From NCBI GenBank assembly GCA_016124495.1, contig WGNP01000007.1:124001-188000 (forward strand): DNA of 64,000 bases, given 5' to 3'. The notes beneath the pieces were generated by a model, which saw only the letters and a list, made by a program, of their open reading frames with translations, was not told where the DNA came from and did no database searches. Made by a program: the position numbers and the translations under genes. Of this stretch, positions 53,254 through 62,907 are shown in pieces. Numbering within the stretch: the stretch's first letter is position 1; each line of letters opens with the position of its first letter. The DNA is from Hyphomonas sp. (GTDB lineage Bacteria; Pseudomonadota; Alphaproteobacteria; Caulobacterales; Hyphomonadaceae).

Positions 53254-53373
53254 GGGACGGGCCAAACCCACTAGCTCCCGTTATGGTACATCCGGCCAAT
53301 TGCCTACAGGTGCACCCTGCAAAACGCGCGCCCATTCGCCTGCAACGCGAGATTCGACCGAAAAACCGTCAGT

Positions 53374-54750
53374 TTACAGGAGGACGATCGTGGCGAGGCC
53401 GAGAAAGCTGAAGAAGGCCATGACATCGGTCAGGGTTAATACGAAAACCGACGAGGCAACAGCAGGGTCCGCCCCGAGGCGTTTAAGCCCCAGCGGCACC
53501 AGGATCCCGGACAGGCCTGCCCACAGGAACGTGCCGAACATGGCAAAGGCAATGACGAGGGCGAGCCCTGTATCGGCAAACCAGAACAGGGCTATCAGGC
53601 CCACACCGACGCCGATCAACAGCCCGTTGAAGGCGGCCGCCATGAATTCCCTCAGGATCGCGCGGCGAGCGGAGGCGCCGTCCAGCTGGCGCGAGGCGAT
53701 GGCCCGCACCGCCACCGCGAGGCCCTGACTGCCGGCATTGCCGCCGAGCGCCGCAACGACAGGCATGAGGATGGCCAGCGCCACGACTTCCTCGATGGCG
53801 CCTTCGAACACCGAGATGATCGCCGAGGCAATGAAGGCGGTGAAGAGGTTGATCGCCAGCCAGGGCAGCCGCGCCTTGACGGTCTCGAACACGGTATCGG
53901 ACGCGTCGGCAGAAGACACGTTCGAAAGGGCCAGCAGGTCTTCGGAATGCTCGGAATGCATGACGTCGACCATGTCATCGACCGTAATCATCCCGACGAG
54001 GCGGCCGGCGGTATCAGTGACCGGGGCCGAGGCGAGCGAGTATTTCTGGAACTGGTAGGCAACGTCTTCCTGGTCGGTAGACGTATCCAGTGTCATCGTC
54101 GGCTCGTTCATGATGTCTTCGAGCGGCGTTTGCCTGGGCTGGCGCAGCAGGTTGGCCAGCGGGACAATGCCGAGCAGGCGGTGCGCCGGGTCGATCACGT
54201 AGATTTCGTGGAAGACTTCCGGCAGCTCGGTGCCGAGCGCGCGGGCGTGGTCGATGGCCTGGCCGACGGTCCAGAATTCCGGGACGGCGACGAATTCCGT
54301 CTGCATCAGACGGCCGGCGGTTTCCTCTTCATAGCCGAGGCTGCGTTTGAGCTCCGCCCGGTCAACCGGCGCGAGATCTTCGAGAATACGCTCGCGCCGG
54401 TCATCCTCAAGGTCTTCGAGAATGGTCGTCGCATCGTCGGAATCGAGTTCGTCGAGGGCCTGCGCCACCGCCTGGTCAGGCAGCATGTCGACAGCATCCT
54501 CGCGGTAGGAGTCGCGCAGCTCGATCAGAATTTCAGGCGGCAGCTCGCCGCCGAGGAGTTCGACCGCCTCCTCGAACGTATCGTAGTTGAGGGCTTCAAG
54601 TGCATCGGCCGCGTCGGCCGGGTGCATCCGCTTCAGCGTGCGCGCCAGCCAGCGGATATCGCGCTCGTCGACAGCGTCGGCGAGGTCGTTCAGGAAGACC
54701 GGATCGATCTTGCCCTGCTCGGCAGAGGTGGAGGCGCTTGTATCCGTCAT
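53374..54750 (-). CDS. mgtE: MgtE magnesium transporter
   Basis: Homodimeric Mg(II) channel/transporter of 458 residues. The cytoplasmic N domain (LHPADAADALEAL-like helices, LEDDRRERIL), tandem CBS domains (LLGIVPLANLL, LVGMITVDDMVDVM) and five TM helices at the C-terminus are complete. The selectivity region PVVAALGGNAGSQG and the pore Asp in VLTLTDVMAFFSFLG are present. The N and CBS domains close the pore at high Mg. No room for an M-box riboswitch is seen in the short gap (54751-54810) to the upstream monooxygenase end. Confidence 0.95.
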   Translation of the reverse strand: MTDTSASTSAEQGKIDPVFLNDLADAVDERDIRWLARTLKRMHPADAADALEALNYDTFEEAVELLGGELPPEILIELRDSYREDAVDMLPDQAVAQALDELDSDDATTILEDLEDDRRERILEDLAPVDRAELKRSLGYEEETAGRLMQTEFVAVPEFWTVGQAIDHARALGTELPEVFHEIYVIDPAHRLLGIVPLANLLRQPRQTPLEDIMNEPTMTLDTSTDQEDVAYQFQKYSLASAPVTDTAGRLVGMITVDDMVDVMHSEHSEDLLALSNVSSADASDTVFETVKARLPWLAINLFTAFIASAIISVFEGAIEEVVALAILMPVVAALGGNAGSQGLAVAVRAIASRQLDGASARRAILREFMAAAFNGLLIGVGVGLIALFWFADTGLALVIAFAMFGTFLWAGLSGILVPLGLKRLGADPAVASSVFVLTLTDVMAFFSFLGLATIVLL

Positions 54751-54810
54751 TGGAGCCTGTCATGCCGGGGTTGCTGCGCCGCGGCAAGAGAGGGCCAGTC
54801 GGGCCTCAGG

Positions 54811-56313
54811 TCAGCTGTAGCGGAATTCCGGCGCGTCGAGATCGACCAGCGGGAGTTCGTCCTTTTCCTTCCAGTAATTCTGCGTATGGGCCCATTCCGG
54901 GTTTGCCCCGCGTTTCGGCATCTGGGCCATTGAGCGGGCCAGGTAACCCGGATTAAAATTGTCCTCGTCGATCCATGGCAGGATTTCCATGTTGTGGTCC
55001 TGCGGGCGGAGCGCGACTTCGACCTGCCTCGCGCCCCGGGCATCCATGTGCTTCAGCAGCCGTGCCACGAAGTCGCCCATGATATCCACACGCAGCGTCC
55101 AGCTGGCGCGGAAATAACCGAACACCCAGACGAGGTTCGGCACGCCCGTGAACATCATACCCCGATAGGTGATGGTCTCGGCCCAGTTAACCGGCCTGCC
55201 ATCGACTTCGAAGGGTATGCCGCCAAGGACCGACAGGTTGAAGCCGGTGGCGGTCACGATCACGTCGGCTTCCAGTTCGCGGCCGGACTTGAGCAGGATG
55301 CCATTTTGCGTGAAGCGCTCGATATGGTCGGTGACGACGCTGGCGAGGCCTGCCTTAATACCTTCGAAAAGGTCCGCATCCGGAACAAAGGCGACGCGCT
55401 GCTGCCAGGGGCGGTAACTCGGCGTAAAATGCTTCATGTCATAGCCTTCCGGGAGGCAGGCCTTGACGGCTTCCAGCAGCTCATTACGCAGAAGTTCGGA
55501 ATCCTCGAAGGAGCGGCGCGTGAACTCGGCCTGCTCGAACAGGTACTTGCGGCGGACGATCTCGTGGATCCACTTCTCGTCCACGCCCAGCATGCGAAGC
55601 TCGTCGGCGAGGACGTTTTCGTTGCGGGCTGGGATGAAATAGGTCGGCGAGCGCTGCAGGAGCGTGACGTGTTCGCACTTGCCGGCGATAGCCGGCACAA
55701 CGGTTGCAGCGGTCGCGCCCGAACCGATCACCACGACTTTCTTGCCCGTGAGATCAAGGTCTTCCGGCCAGGTCTGCGGATGGACAATCTGTCCACGGAA
55801 GGCGCCCATACCCGGCCATTCCGGCGTGTAACCCTCGGCATGCTTGTAATAACCCTGGCACATCCAGAGGAACTTTGCGGTGAAGGTCAGCATTTCGCCC
55901 GTGTCGAGACGCTCGGCCCTGACGGTCCAGCGCTTCTTCGCGCTCGACCAGCTGGCGGACGTGATCTTGTGGCGGTAGCGGATATGGGGTGCGAGATCGT
56001 TCTCCGCGATCACCTCGTCCATGTATTTCAGGATCTCTTCGCGGCTGGCGATCGGAGGGCCGACCCAGGGCTTGTAGCGATATCCGAAAGTGTAGAGATC
56101 GGAGTCCGACCGGATGCCCGGATACCTGTGCATGTGCCAGGTGCCGCCGAAAGTTTCGTAGGCTTCCAGGATGACGAACTTCTTCTTCGGGTTCTGGGTT
56201 TTCAGATGATAGCCAGCGCCCACGCCGGAGATGCCTGCGCCGACGACCAGCACATCGAAATGCTCGGTCTTTGCCCTGGTCTTTGAAGTCTGAAGGGGTG
56301 CTGTATCGGCCAT
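54811..56313 (-). CDS. Flavin-containing monooxygenase
   Basis: FAD/NADPH monooxygenase of 500 residues. It has the FAD motif VLVVGAGISGVGAGYHL, FGGTWHMHRYPGIRSDSD, FRGQIVHPQTWPEDL (fingerprint-like) and VVVIGSGATAATVVPAIA. It is shorter and of a different subgroup than the monooxygenase at 37620-39419. GGGAGG is well spaced before the ATG at 56313; an ATG at 56319 directly abuts the GGGAGG and is less likely. It is followed by mgtE after 60 bases. Substrate unknown. Confidence 0.9.
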   Translation of the reverse strand: MADTAPLQTSKTRAKTEHFDVLVVGAGISGVGAGYHLKTQNPKKKFVILEAYETFGGTWHMHRYPGIRSDSDLYTFGYRYKPWVGPPIASREEILKYMDEVIAENDLAPHIRYRHKITSASWSSAKKRWTVRAERLDTGEMLTFTAKFLWMCQGYYKHAEGYTPEWPGMGAFRGQIVHPQTWPEDLDLTGKKVVVIGSGATAATVVPAIAGKCEHVTLLQRSPTYFIPARNENVLADELRMLGVDEKWIHEIVRRKYLFEQAEFTRRSFEDSELLRNELLEAVKACLPEGYDMKHFTPSYRPWQQRVAFVPDADLFEGIKAGLASVVTDHIERFTQNGILLKSGRELEADVIVTATGFNLSVLGGIPFEVDGRPVNWAETITYRGMMFTGVPNLVWVFGYFRASWTLRVDIMGDFVARLLKHMDARGARQVEVALRPQDHNMEILPWIDEDNFNPGYLARSMAQMPKRGANPEWAHTQNYWKEKDELPLVDLDAPEFRYS

Positions 56314-56456
56314 TGTCATCCTCCCACTCGCCGTGTGTGTCCACGGGGCGATACGTCTGATTCGTGCAAGTGTCGCCCGGGAGGAAGGCGCCTCAATACG
56401 TAAACGACCGGACCTGCCGCCCGGGCAAGCAAGAAAAAAAGATACGCGAGGCGGTA

Positions 56457-57440
56457 TCAGTCTTTTACTGGCGTTCGCACGGCTGCGCGGCGTTCGCAGC
56501 TGCCTTCCCCGAATTGGGTGACCGCGCGCGCCCGGCGGACCTGATACAGGCAGCCGCGCGCCAGCCCGAGGGCCCAGGCTTCCTCGAAATCCTGACGCAG
56601 CGGGTCTGCAGAGGGCGCCAGCGCCCGGCGCAGGCGTGCCGCACAAACGCCCTTCATTGCCTTCAGCAGGCAGATCACCATCCCAGGCGCTCCGGCCTGG
56701 CGTTGCCGGCGCCAGCCCACACCGTAGCCATGACGGAAGGCACGCTTGATGACGCTTTGCGCGCCCAGCTGCGAAGGCCGGATCATATGACGCACACAGG
56801 CGCGCTCTGCAAACCAGGCCCTGTGGCCCGCCGCATCGAGGCGCTCCATCAGTTCGGTTTCGGAGCCCATGGGATAGCCTTCGCTGCCATCCGGCCCGAA
56901 CCTGGGATCGAACCTTACACCGCTTCTGAACACATGGGCGCGGACCGCCATGTTGGGGCCCCAGGCAAGCTGGCATTTGACCGGGCCTTCGGTCCCGGAG
57001 GTCAGCGAGAACAGGATTCCGAAATGGTGACGCACCGGATCGAGGTGGCTGATGTCGCTGCCTGGCCAGTGCGCGAGGATGCGGCCGGCAAACACATCGC
57101 GGTCCGGATGAGCCCTGGCAGAAGCTTCCAGCTCTTCGAGCCATGCAGGGTCAGGGAGAATGTCATCATCTGTCAGCACAACCAGTTCGGAGGGCTCGAG
57201 GCTGGCGCTGACCGCGTCCAGAACGAAGTTGACGCTGCGGTTCTTGCCGCGCAGCGGTTGCCTGTGGATGACCAGCGGCAACCGGTCCAGGAAGCTGCCG
57301 AGTAACTCCGGGGTGCCGTCTTCGCTGCCATTGTCAACAACATGCAACCGAGTTCCGGGCGGAATGCGGACACGCAGAAGCGCGTCCAGCATCTGAACCA
57401 GGCGATCCCGGCCGTTCAGAGACGAAAGGATGACGATCAC
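56457..57440 (-). CDS. Family 2 glycosyltransferase
   Basis: GT-A fold glycosyltransferase of 327 residues. The Rossmann-like N-terminal part VIVILSSLNGRDRLVQML leads to HVVDNGSEDGTPELL, NRSVNFVLDAV and the metal DXD in VLTDDDILPDP. A C-terminal acceptor region has MGSETELMERLDAAGH, where ETE is a likely catalytic base. GTG start at 57440 overlaps the acyltransferase stop (GTGA) with GGGAG eight bases upstream. No TM segment. As last gene of the polysaccharide operon it probably adds a sugar to a surface glycan. Sugar unknown. Confidence 0.87.
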   Translation of the reverse strand: MIVILSSLNGRDRLVQMLDALLRVRIPPGTRLHVVDNGSEDGTPELLGSFLDRLPLVIHRQPLRGKNRSVNFVLDAVSASLEPSELVVLTDDDILPDPAWLEELEASARAHPDRDVFAGRILAHWPGSDISHLDPVRHHFGILFSLTSGTEGPVKCQLAWGPNMAVRAHVFRSGVRFDPRFGPDGSEGYPMGSETELMERLDAAGHRAWFAERACVRHMIRPSQLGAQSVIKRAFRHGYGVGWRRQRQAGAPGMVICLLKAMKGVCAARLRRALAPSADPLRQDFEEAWALGLARGCLYQVRRARAVTQFGEGSCERRAAVRTPVKD

Positions 57441-58474
57441 GCCTGGGGCTCCCTTCGCGCAGTTTCGGGCGCGACGGATCGCAGTCTGGCCCAAGCCGGA
57501 CGCTCGAATAAGGCGACCAGAGGTGTGGGCTTCAGTATCCGGTGAATGGCAAGCGGACCGAGGATGCTGGCCGCCAGCGTCAGCAAGCTGGCTGGGCCGG
57601 CGAGATCCGCAGGCACGTTTGCGAGGGCGATCAGCTTCAGCATCACCGCCAGGGGGATCGGGAATACGAGATAGATCACAATGGAATTTCGCCCGCAGTA
57701 ACGCAGGATCCTCGCCCACTCGAACCGGACAAGGAGCGCAGCTATGGTGCAGACGGCTGCTGCGCCCAGGGCGCCAAGGATCAGGCTGGTGCCCAACCCG
57801 ATGTGCAGGCCGCGATCGACCGCGAGCTGGTTGATGACCGCCCAGACAAGCAGGCCTGCAACCGCGAGCGGCAGGGAGGACGCAGCGCGGGAGGCAAATG
57901 CGAACACTGCCGGTGCCAGTGCATAGCCTGCGAAGAAATAGACATAGCGGTTGGAGAAACGGTCAATCACCGACCAGCCCGTATCTATCCAGCCGAGCTG
58001 ATAGGCAGACTGCAGGCCAACCGCGCCCGCCAGCACGATCATCACCGGTACCTTCCTTATCAACCGGGTGACCGCATAGAAGACCAGCAGCATATGCACG
58101 AACCACAGGGTGCCCGACGGCTCAGCAAATCCGAATAACCACAGGGACAGGAAACTGTCCGGCGCCGACATAAGTAGCGGGAGTTCGAAGACGGTCAGCT
58201 GGATCGTGTGCCAGAGAACGTAAAAGTACACGAAGTGAAAGAACTTCCGGTCAGCATATTCCGCCAGCGGACCATTCAGGGACCGGCTGAGGAAGAGTCC
58301 TGAAATCAGGAAGAAGTCAGGCATCCGGAAGGGCTGCGAGAAGTGTACGATCGGCCCAAGGAAGCCTTCCGCCCCGATCTGCCCTTCCACACGGTTAACT
58401 GCATGCATCATCACCACCAGGATGATGCAGATGCCCTTGGCATAATCGACCCAGTCAATGCGGGAATTCGTCAT
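57437..58474 (-). CDS. Acyltransferase family 3 membrane protein
   Basis: Polytopic protein of 345 residues with the acyltransferase-3 N-terminus (RIDWVDYAKGICIILVVMMHAV, catalytic His) and about ten TM segments. Such enzymes O-acylate (often O-acetylate) surface sugars, exopolysaccharides, Nod factors or O-antigen. Its ATG shares one base with the flippase stop (TGATG), and its stop overlaps the glycosyltransferase start. It therefore acts with the glycan made by this operon. Confidence 0.88.
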   Translation of the reverse strand: MTNSRIDWVDYAKGICIILVVMMHAVNRVEGQIGAEGFLGPIVHFSQPFRMPDFFLISGLFLSRSLNGPLAEYADRKFFHFVYFYVLWHTIQLTVFELPLLMSAPDSFLSLWLFGFAEPSGTLWFVHMLLVFYAVTRLIRKVPVMIVLAGAVGLQSAYQLGWIDTGWSVIDRFSNRYVYFFAGYALAPAVFAFASRAASSLPLAVAGLLVWAVINQLAVDRGLHIGLGTSLILGALGAAAVCTIAALLVRFEWARILRYCGRNSIVIYLVFPIPLAVMLKLIALANVPADLAGPASLLTLAASILGPLAIHRILKPTPLVALFERPAWARLRSVAPETARREPQA

Positions 58475-59958
58475 CAAACTTGCCCGCCCTTCAGTCGCCG
58501 CCGCCATGTTCCCGCCGCCAGCGCTTTACGCACCCAGGGATCCAGCATCCACAAGGCAGCCGTGTAGATGACCAACCCTGAAGCAATTAGCAGGCCAAGA
58601 GCCGCGACCGCCGGCATCTGCGGCCTGAGCAGCTCGCAGATCGCATAGACGCAGCCCCCCATGATCAGGCTGGCGGCCAGGGGCGGGAAAAGGATCGCGA
58701 ACTGCCGGCCGAGATTAAAACCGGTGGTCGATTTCACGAACCAGGCAGCCAGCGGCCATGTTAACCAGCCGCGCAGCAGCGAGGCAGACGCAATCGCCAG
58801 AACGCCGAGCGGAGCAAGAACGACGAGAAGCGCAATGTGCGCAAGCAAGCTGCTGGCAATCGAGGCGCTGGCCGTCAACGCCCTGCCGGCAGCCTGGGTG
58901 GCTGCGATGTTCACCTTCGAGGAGACGACGCGCAGTTGCGCAAGCACGGTGACGGCAGATATCAGGCCAACGCCAGCAAAAGCCTCGCCCACGAACATCG
59001 GAACCAGCAAGGGGGCTATGGCCGCAAAACCGGCCAGCATCGGAAAGGTGGCGATGGAAATCGCCCGCCAGGCATCCGCCATCAGGCTGTGGAATCTCTC
59101 CCTGTCGGCCGAGACATTTGCGAGCACTGGCAAGGCCATTGCGCCAACCGGCTGGGCCACAAAGGACTGGATCTGGTCAGCAATGCGCGTCGCAACGTTA
59201 AGCAGACCAAGACCGGCGGGTCCGAAAAAAATGGCCGCGGCGACCTGCGGGGCGAGACGGTCCAGCCGGCCGAGAGCGCCGGCAGCGAGCATACCCGTGA
59301 TGAACGGCAGGTCTGACCGCAGGATGCAGATATCAATCCCTGCGCCCGGACGCCATTTGGACAAGACGAAAGCTGCGGTGACAAGGATCAGCCTGCGGAC
59401 GGCCTCCAGTCCGATGAGCGCCCATACGCCGGCGCCTGCCATCGCCAGCACTAAACCCGCCGCCAGACTGATAACGGCGCTCCACATGCCTGCCCTGGCC
59501 AGTGTTTTGAAAGCCTGCCTGCGCCGCAACAGGCTTTCCGGCACGATCCCGGCAGCGGTCAGGGTTACGAGCAGGCAGACCGCGCCAATCACCGGAAGAG
59601 CTTCCGGCCAGCCTGCCGCGGGCGCAATCAAAGCCGAGACGGCAAAAGTGAGCGCGCTGCAAAGGACAGCCAGCGAAAGATTAGCCCAGAAAATCGAGTT
59701 CAGTTCCTGGCGGCTGACCTCGGGTTTTTGTTCAACCGGACTGGACATGGCGCCGCTGGTCAGGACTTCGGTGAAGGCCGCAGCAATAAAAGCAATGCCG
59801 TAAAGACCATAATCTGAAGGTGCCAGAAAACGCGTGAGCACCATGACGGAGGCGATGCCGGCAAGCATCTGGGTAACCGAAGACAGGCTGGTCCAGCCGA
59901 GTTTCTTCAGGAGATCCCGGCGTCCATCGCCCGCAGCCATTGGAGCAGCCATGCTCAT
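58474..59958 (-). CDS. Polysaccharide flippase (MOP/Wzx-like)
   Basis: MOP-superfamily flippase of 494 residues with about fourteen hydrophobic segments, starting GWTSLSSVTQMLAGIASVMV and TRFLAPSDYGLYGIA, typical of Wzx/polysaccharide biosynthesis proteins. It moves lipid-linked oligosaccharides to the periplasmic face. ATG at 59958 overlaps the ATP-grasp gene stop (ATGA); the frame is open to 59994. It is the second gene of the coupled operon. No polymerase (Wzy) or chain-length regulator is present here. Confidence 0.9.
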   Translation of the reverse strand: MSMAAPMAAGDGRRDLLKKLGWTSLSSVTQMLAGIASVMVLTRFLAPSDYGLYGIAFIAAAFTEVLTSGAMSSPVEQKPEVSRQELNSIFWANLSLAVLCSALTFAVSALIAPAAGWPEALPVIGAVCLLVTLTAAGIVPESLLRRRQAFKTLARAGMWSAVISLAAGLVLAMAGAGVWALIGLEAVRRLILVTAAFVLSKWRPGAGIDICILRSDLPFITGMLAAGALGRLDRLAPQVAAAIFFGPAGLGLLNVATRIADQIQSFVAQPVGAMALPVLANVSADRERFHSLMADAWRAISIATFPMLAGFAAIAPLLVPMFVGEAFAGVGLISAVTVLAQLRVVSSKVNIAATQAAGRALTASASIASSLLAHIALLVVLAPLGVLAIASASLLRGWLTWPLAAWFVKSTTGFNLGRQFAILFPPLAASLIMGGCVYAICELLRPQMPAVAALGLLIASGLVIYTAALWMLDPWVRKALAAGTWRRRLKGGQV

Positions 59959-61040
59959 GAAGCCAGACGTTCGGGCAATGCCGCGCGAAGGCAACCGGCC
60001 ATCCAGTCAACAGATGCGTTGACCCGGATCACCGCTTTGCGCTCTTCGCTGAGAACGCTCGCCTCGCCGCGAGGCAACCAGAAGTATGGGTTTGCTTCCC
60101 ACAGGATGGGTGTGCCGTCCGGCCTGATGCTGTAGTCAACCGCAGCGACATCCAGACCAAGTGCCGCGACCGCTCTGACCAGAACATCCTTATACGGAAG
60201 GCTGGAGCTGAAGAAAGCAATATCCTCAGCGATGATGTCTTCGAACAGCGTACGCCGCAGGCCGAGCTGTCGCAGCATGCGGCGCCGTAGCCGGGCTTCG
60301 CGGGCCAGAAGGCTGTTGGACAGGCCCACGATCATTTCACGCGAGAAGAAGAGATGGCTCGCCTTCACTTCACCGCGGAAGACGAAGGCGCGCGCTTTGT
60401 GATGAAACCGCACATAAAGACTGGAAGGATCGGTGCCCGCAGCGCGGTATTGCGCACGTATATCGTGCACACGGATCAGCGCTGCCGGAAGCTGGAGCGA
60501 CCGGGCCGCCAATTCCGCATCAGATCGGGATTTAAGGACCATGACGGAGTGTTCTGCATGCGTTTCGTCGCCGCGCAGGATGCAGGGACCGCCCAGGCTT
60601 GCGAAGGCCTGCGGGAGGTCGCTGGCAGAGGAGATGAACCGGGCCTGCGCACTTGGAATGCCCGCTTCAGTCCAGATACCCGACTGGCACGCCTTCGACG
60701 TGTTTGAAAGTCCCTGAGGCGGATTGATAAGCGCGATGCCTCTGCCGCTCGCCGCTTCTGCAATTTCGACGGCCTGCGCATAACAACCGGGATATTTCTG
60801 GCGAAGCGGGTCGCCGAGCCAGAAGACGACAAGAGAGACCCCCTGCAGGCTCGGCAGCGGGCTGCCCGTTGAATGCCTTATGATGCGAAAGGCAAGTTCC
60901 GGGTCGGTAGCCCGGAGCCGGGTGAGAAACACATTTCCCGTCGGCACGCTTCTTCCGCGCCCGGGGCCGTGCGTTACAACGAGGATATTGCCCAGCGCTC
61001 CGGTGGCCATCTCGGTACCGTTTGTCCCAATACGCGTCAT
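59955..61040 (-). CDS. ATP-grasp superfamily protein
   Basis: Protein of 361 residues with an N-terminal Rossmann-like part (LGNILVVTHGPG) and a C-terminal ATP-grasp-like region. Recognisable are the ATP-grasp-type PCILRGDETHAEHSVMVL and the metal-binding end LDVAAVDYSIRPDGTPILWEANPYFW. The VVDYS-PILWEAN sequence is the usual Mg-binding Asp/Glu/Asn motif. It is first gene of the polysaccharide operon, so it may ligate an amino acid or other carboxylate to a sugar or carrier. Three starts compete (61085 TTG, 61040 and 61010 ATG); none has a good ribosome site. Confidence 0.75.
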   Translation of the reverse strand: MTRIGTNGTEMATGALGNILVVTHGPGRGRSVPTGNVFLTRLRATDPELAFRIIRHSTGSPLPSLQGVSLVVFWLGDPLRQKYPGCYAQAVEIAEAASGRGIALINPPQGLSNTSKACQSGIWTEAGIPSAQARFISSASDLPQAFASLGGPCILRGDETHAEHSVMVLKSRSDAELAARSLQLPAALIRVHDIRAQYRAAGTDPSSLYVRFHHKARAFVFRGEVKASHLFFSREMIVGLSNSLLAREARLRRRMLRQLGLRRTLFEDIIAEDIAFFSSSLPYKDVLVRAVAALGLDVAAVDYSIRPDGTPILWEANPYFWLPRGEASVLSEERKAVIRVNASVDWMAGCLRAALPERLAS

Positions 61041-61143
61041 GCACCGCTGAACTGGCGGTGCTTCCTGCTGATACGTCCGCAACAACTGTGCCAGCGGGCT
61101 TGAGGGTTAATGGATTCGGGAAACTACGGACTGCCGCTCTGAT

Positions 61144-62040
61144 TCAGCCCGCAATCTCGCCTTTCACGTCCTTCATCACGCCGGAGAAATCGAGGCCCCC
61201 AAAACCCTTGTCCGACAGGGCCTGGTAGATGCTCGCGGCGTGTTCACCGAGACGGATCCCGGCGCCGGATGTGCGGGCCGCTTCGGCGGCGAGGTGAAGG
61301 TCCTTCAGCATCATGGAAACGGCAAAGCCGGGCTTGTAGTCCCGGTTGGCGGGAGACGTGGGCAGCGGGCCGGGAGCCGGGCAATAGCTGGTCATCGACC
61401 AGCACTGGCCGGATGAGACGGATGAAATCCTGAAGAATGTTTCCGCGTCGAGTCCGAGCTTTTCAGCGAGATTGAACGCCTCGCAGGTACCGATCATCGA
61501 GATGCCGAGCAACATGTTGTTGGCGATCTTGGCCGCCTGGCCGTTTCCGGCGCCGCCAGCGTGGAAGATATTCTTGCCCATCCCCTTGAGGACCTGTTCA
61601 GCTTTCTCGAACGCACTGGCTGTGCCGCCAACCATGAAGGTCAACGTGCCCGCTTCGGCAGCCGCGACGCCGCCTGAGACCGGCGCGTCGACGAGGATGA
61701 GGCCTGAAAGGTCCGCCTGGATGTGCGCTTCGCGCGCATCGGTAACGGCGATGGTGGAGCAATCGATCAGCAGCGTGCCGCGTTTCGCGTGATGCTTGAC
61801 GCCGTCCGGCCCGAAATAGACGCTGAGCACATGCTTGCCCGCGGGCAGCATGGAGACGACGACGTCGGCGTCCTTCACCGCGTCTGCGATGGACGAGGCC
61901 GCACGGGCGCCCTTTGCGGCGACGGCGGCGACAGCCTCGGGGTTCAGGTCAAACGCGGCGACGTTGTGGCCGGATTTTACGAGGTTGGCGCACATGCCGC
62001 CGCCCATGTTGCCGAGGCCGATGAAGGCGATCCTGATCAT
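61144..62040 (-). CDS. mmsB: 3-hydroxyisobutyrate dehydrogenase
   Basis: NAD-dependent beta-hydroxyacid dehydrogenase of 298 residues in valine degradation, oxidising 3-hydroxyisobutyrate to methylmalonate semialdehyde. It has the N-terminal NAD motif IAFIGLGNMGGGMCANLV, substrate-site VDAPVSGGVAAAEAGTL, catalytic Lys in GQAAKIANNMLLG and FAVSMMLKDLHLA. It is separated by one base from the upstream enoyl-CoA hydratase stop, so both are in one operon. The alternative is tartronate semialdehyde reductase; FAVSMMLKDLHLA and operon context favour the valine enzyme. Confidence 0.9.
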   Translation of the reverse strand: MIRIAFIGLGNMGGGMCANLVKSGHNVAAFDLNPEAVAAVAAKGARAASSIADAVKDADVVVSMLPAGKHVLSVYFGPDGVKHHAKRGTLLIDCSTIAVTDAREAHIQADLSGLILVDAPVSGGVAAAEAGTLTFMVGGTASAFEKAEQVLKGMGKNIFHAGGAGNGQAAKIANNMLLGISMIGTCEAFNLAEKLGLDAETFFRISSVSSGQCWSMTSYCPAPGPLPTSPANRDYKPGFAVSMMLKDLHLAAEAARTSGAGIRLGEHAASIYQALSDKGFGGLDFSGVMKDVKGEIAG

Positions 62041-62041
62041 C

Positions 62042-62818
62042 TCACTTATCCTCGAATCTGGGGGGGCGCTTTTCGCTGAAGGCGGCCATGCCTTCTTTCT
62101 GGTCGGCCGTGCCGAACAGGCCCTGGAACAGGCGGCGTTCGAACTTCACGCCTTCCGTGGTCGGAAGTTCGAGGGCACGGGCCACCATTTCCTTGGCGGC
62201 CATCAGCGACGGCACCGAGAAGGATGCGATCTCGTTTGCGGCAGCAAGCGCCGCCTCCATCAGCGTATCATGCGCAACGACGCGCGAAACAAGGCCGATC
62301 CGGTCTGCTTCAGCGGCGTCGATCATCCGGCCTGTCAGCACAAGGTCCATCGCCTTGGCCTTGCCGACTGCCTTGGTCAGACGGATGGAGCCGCCCATGC
62401 CGGGTGTGACGCCGAGCTTGATTTCCGGCTGGCCGAACTTTGCCTTGTCGGAGGCGATGATCAGATCGCACATCATGGCGAGTTCGCAGCCGCCGCCGAG
62501 CGCGAAGCCGTTGACCGCAGCGATCACCGGCTTGCGACTGGCGGCGAATCGGTCCCAGCCGGCGAAATAGTCATCGACATACATGTCCGAGAAGGATTGC
62601 GGCTGCATCTCCTTGATGTCGGCGCCTGCGGCAAAGGCCCGGCCCGCACCCGTCAGTATGCTGACGGCAAGACCCGTGTTGCGGTCGATGGCCGCGAAAC
62701 ACGCGGCAACCTCAGACATGATTTCCGCATTCAGCGCGTTCAGGCTGTCCGGCCGGTTCAGCGTCACGACCGCAACGCGGCCCTTCTGCTCGAAGGTGAT
62801 GGTCTTGTAAGTCGTCAT
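62042..62818 (-). CDS. Short-chain enoyl-CoA hydratase
   Basis: Crotonase of 258 residues with both catalytic Glu: FALGGGCELAMMCD and KFGQPEIKLGVTPGMGG, and oxyanion AFAAGADIKEMQ. This is the classical EchA/ECHS1-type length and pattern. In valine degradation it would hydrate methacrylyl-CoA; it could also serve beta-oxidation. Start at ATG 62818 (MTTYKTITFE); the frame runs to 62887. It is followed immediately by mmsB. An upstream membrane-protein gene on the same strand ends 89 bases away. Confidence 0.9.
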   Translation of the reverse strand: MTTYKTITFEQKGRVAVVTLNRPDSLNALNAEIMSEVAACFAAIDRNTGLAVSILTGAGRAFAAGADIKEMQPQSFSDMYVDDYFAGWDRFAASRKPVIAAVNGFALGGGCELAMMCDLIIASDKAKFGQPEIKLGVTPGMGGSIRLTKAVGKAKAMDLVLTGRMIDAAEADRIGLVSRVVAHDTLMEAALAAANEIASFSVPSLMAAKEMVARALELPTTEGVKFERRLFQGLFGTADQKEGMAAFSEKRPPRFEDK

Positions 62819-62907
62819 TTCAATTGGCCCAGTTTTAAGGTTGTGGCAGCGTGTCTGCGCAGAAGGCTCAACGGACCGGGCAGCCAAAGCCCGCTCTTGA
62901 GCGGCAA

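Noticed and set aside
54751-54810. M-box Mg riboswitch before mgtE
   Set aside because: The gap is only 60 bases and no conserved M-box stem pattern can be drawn.
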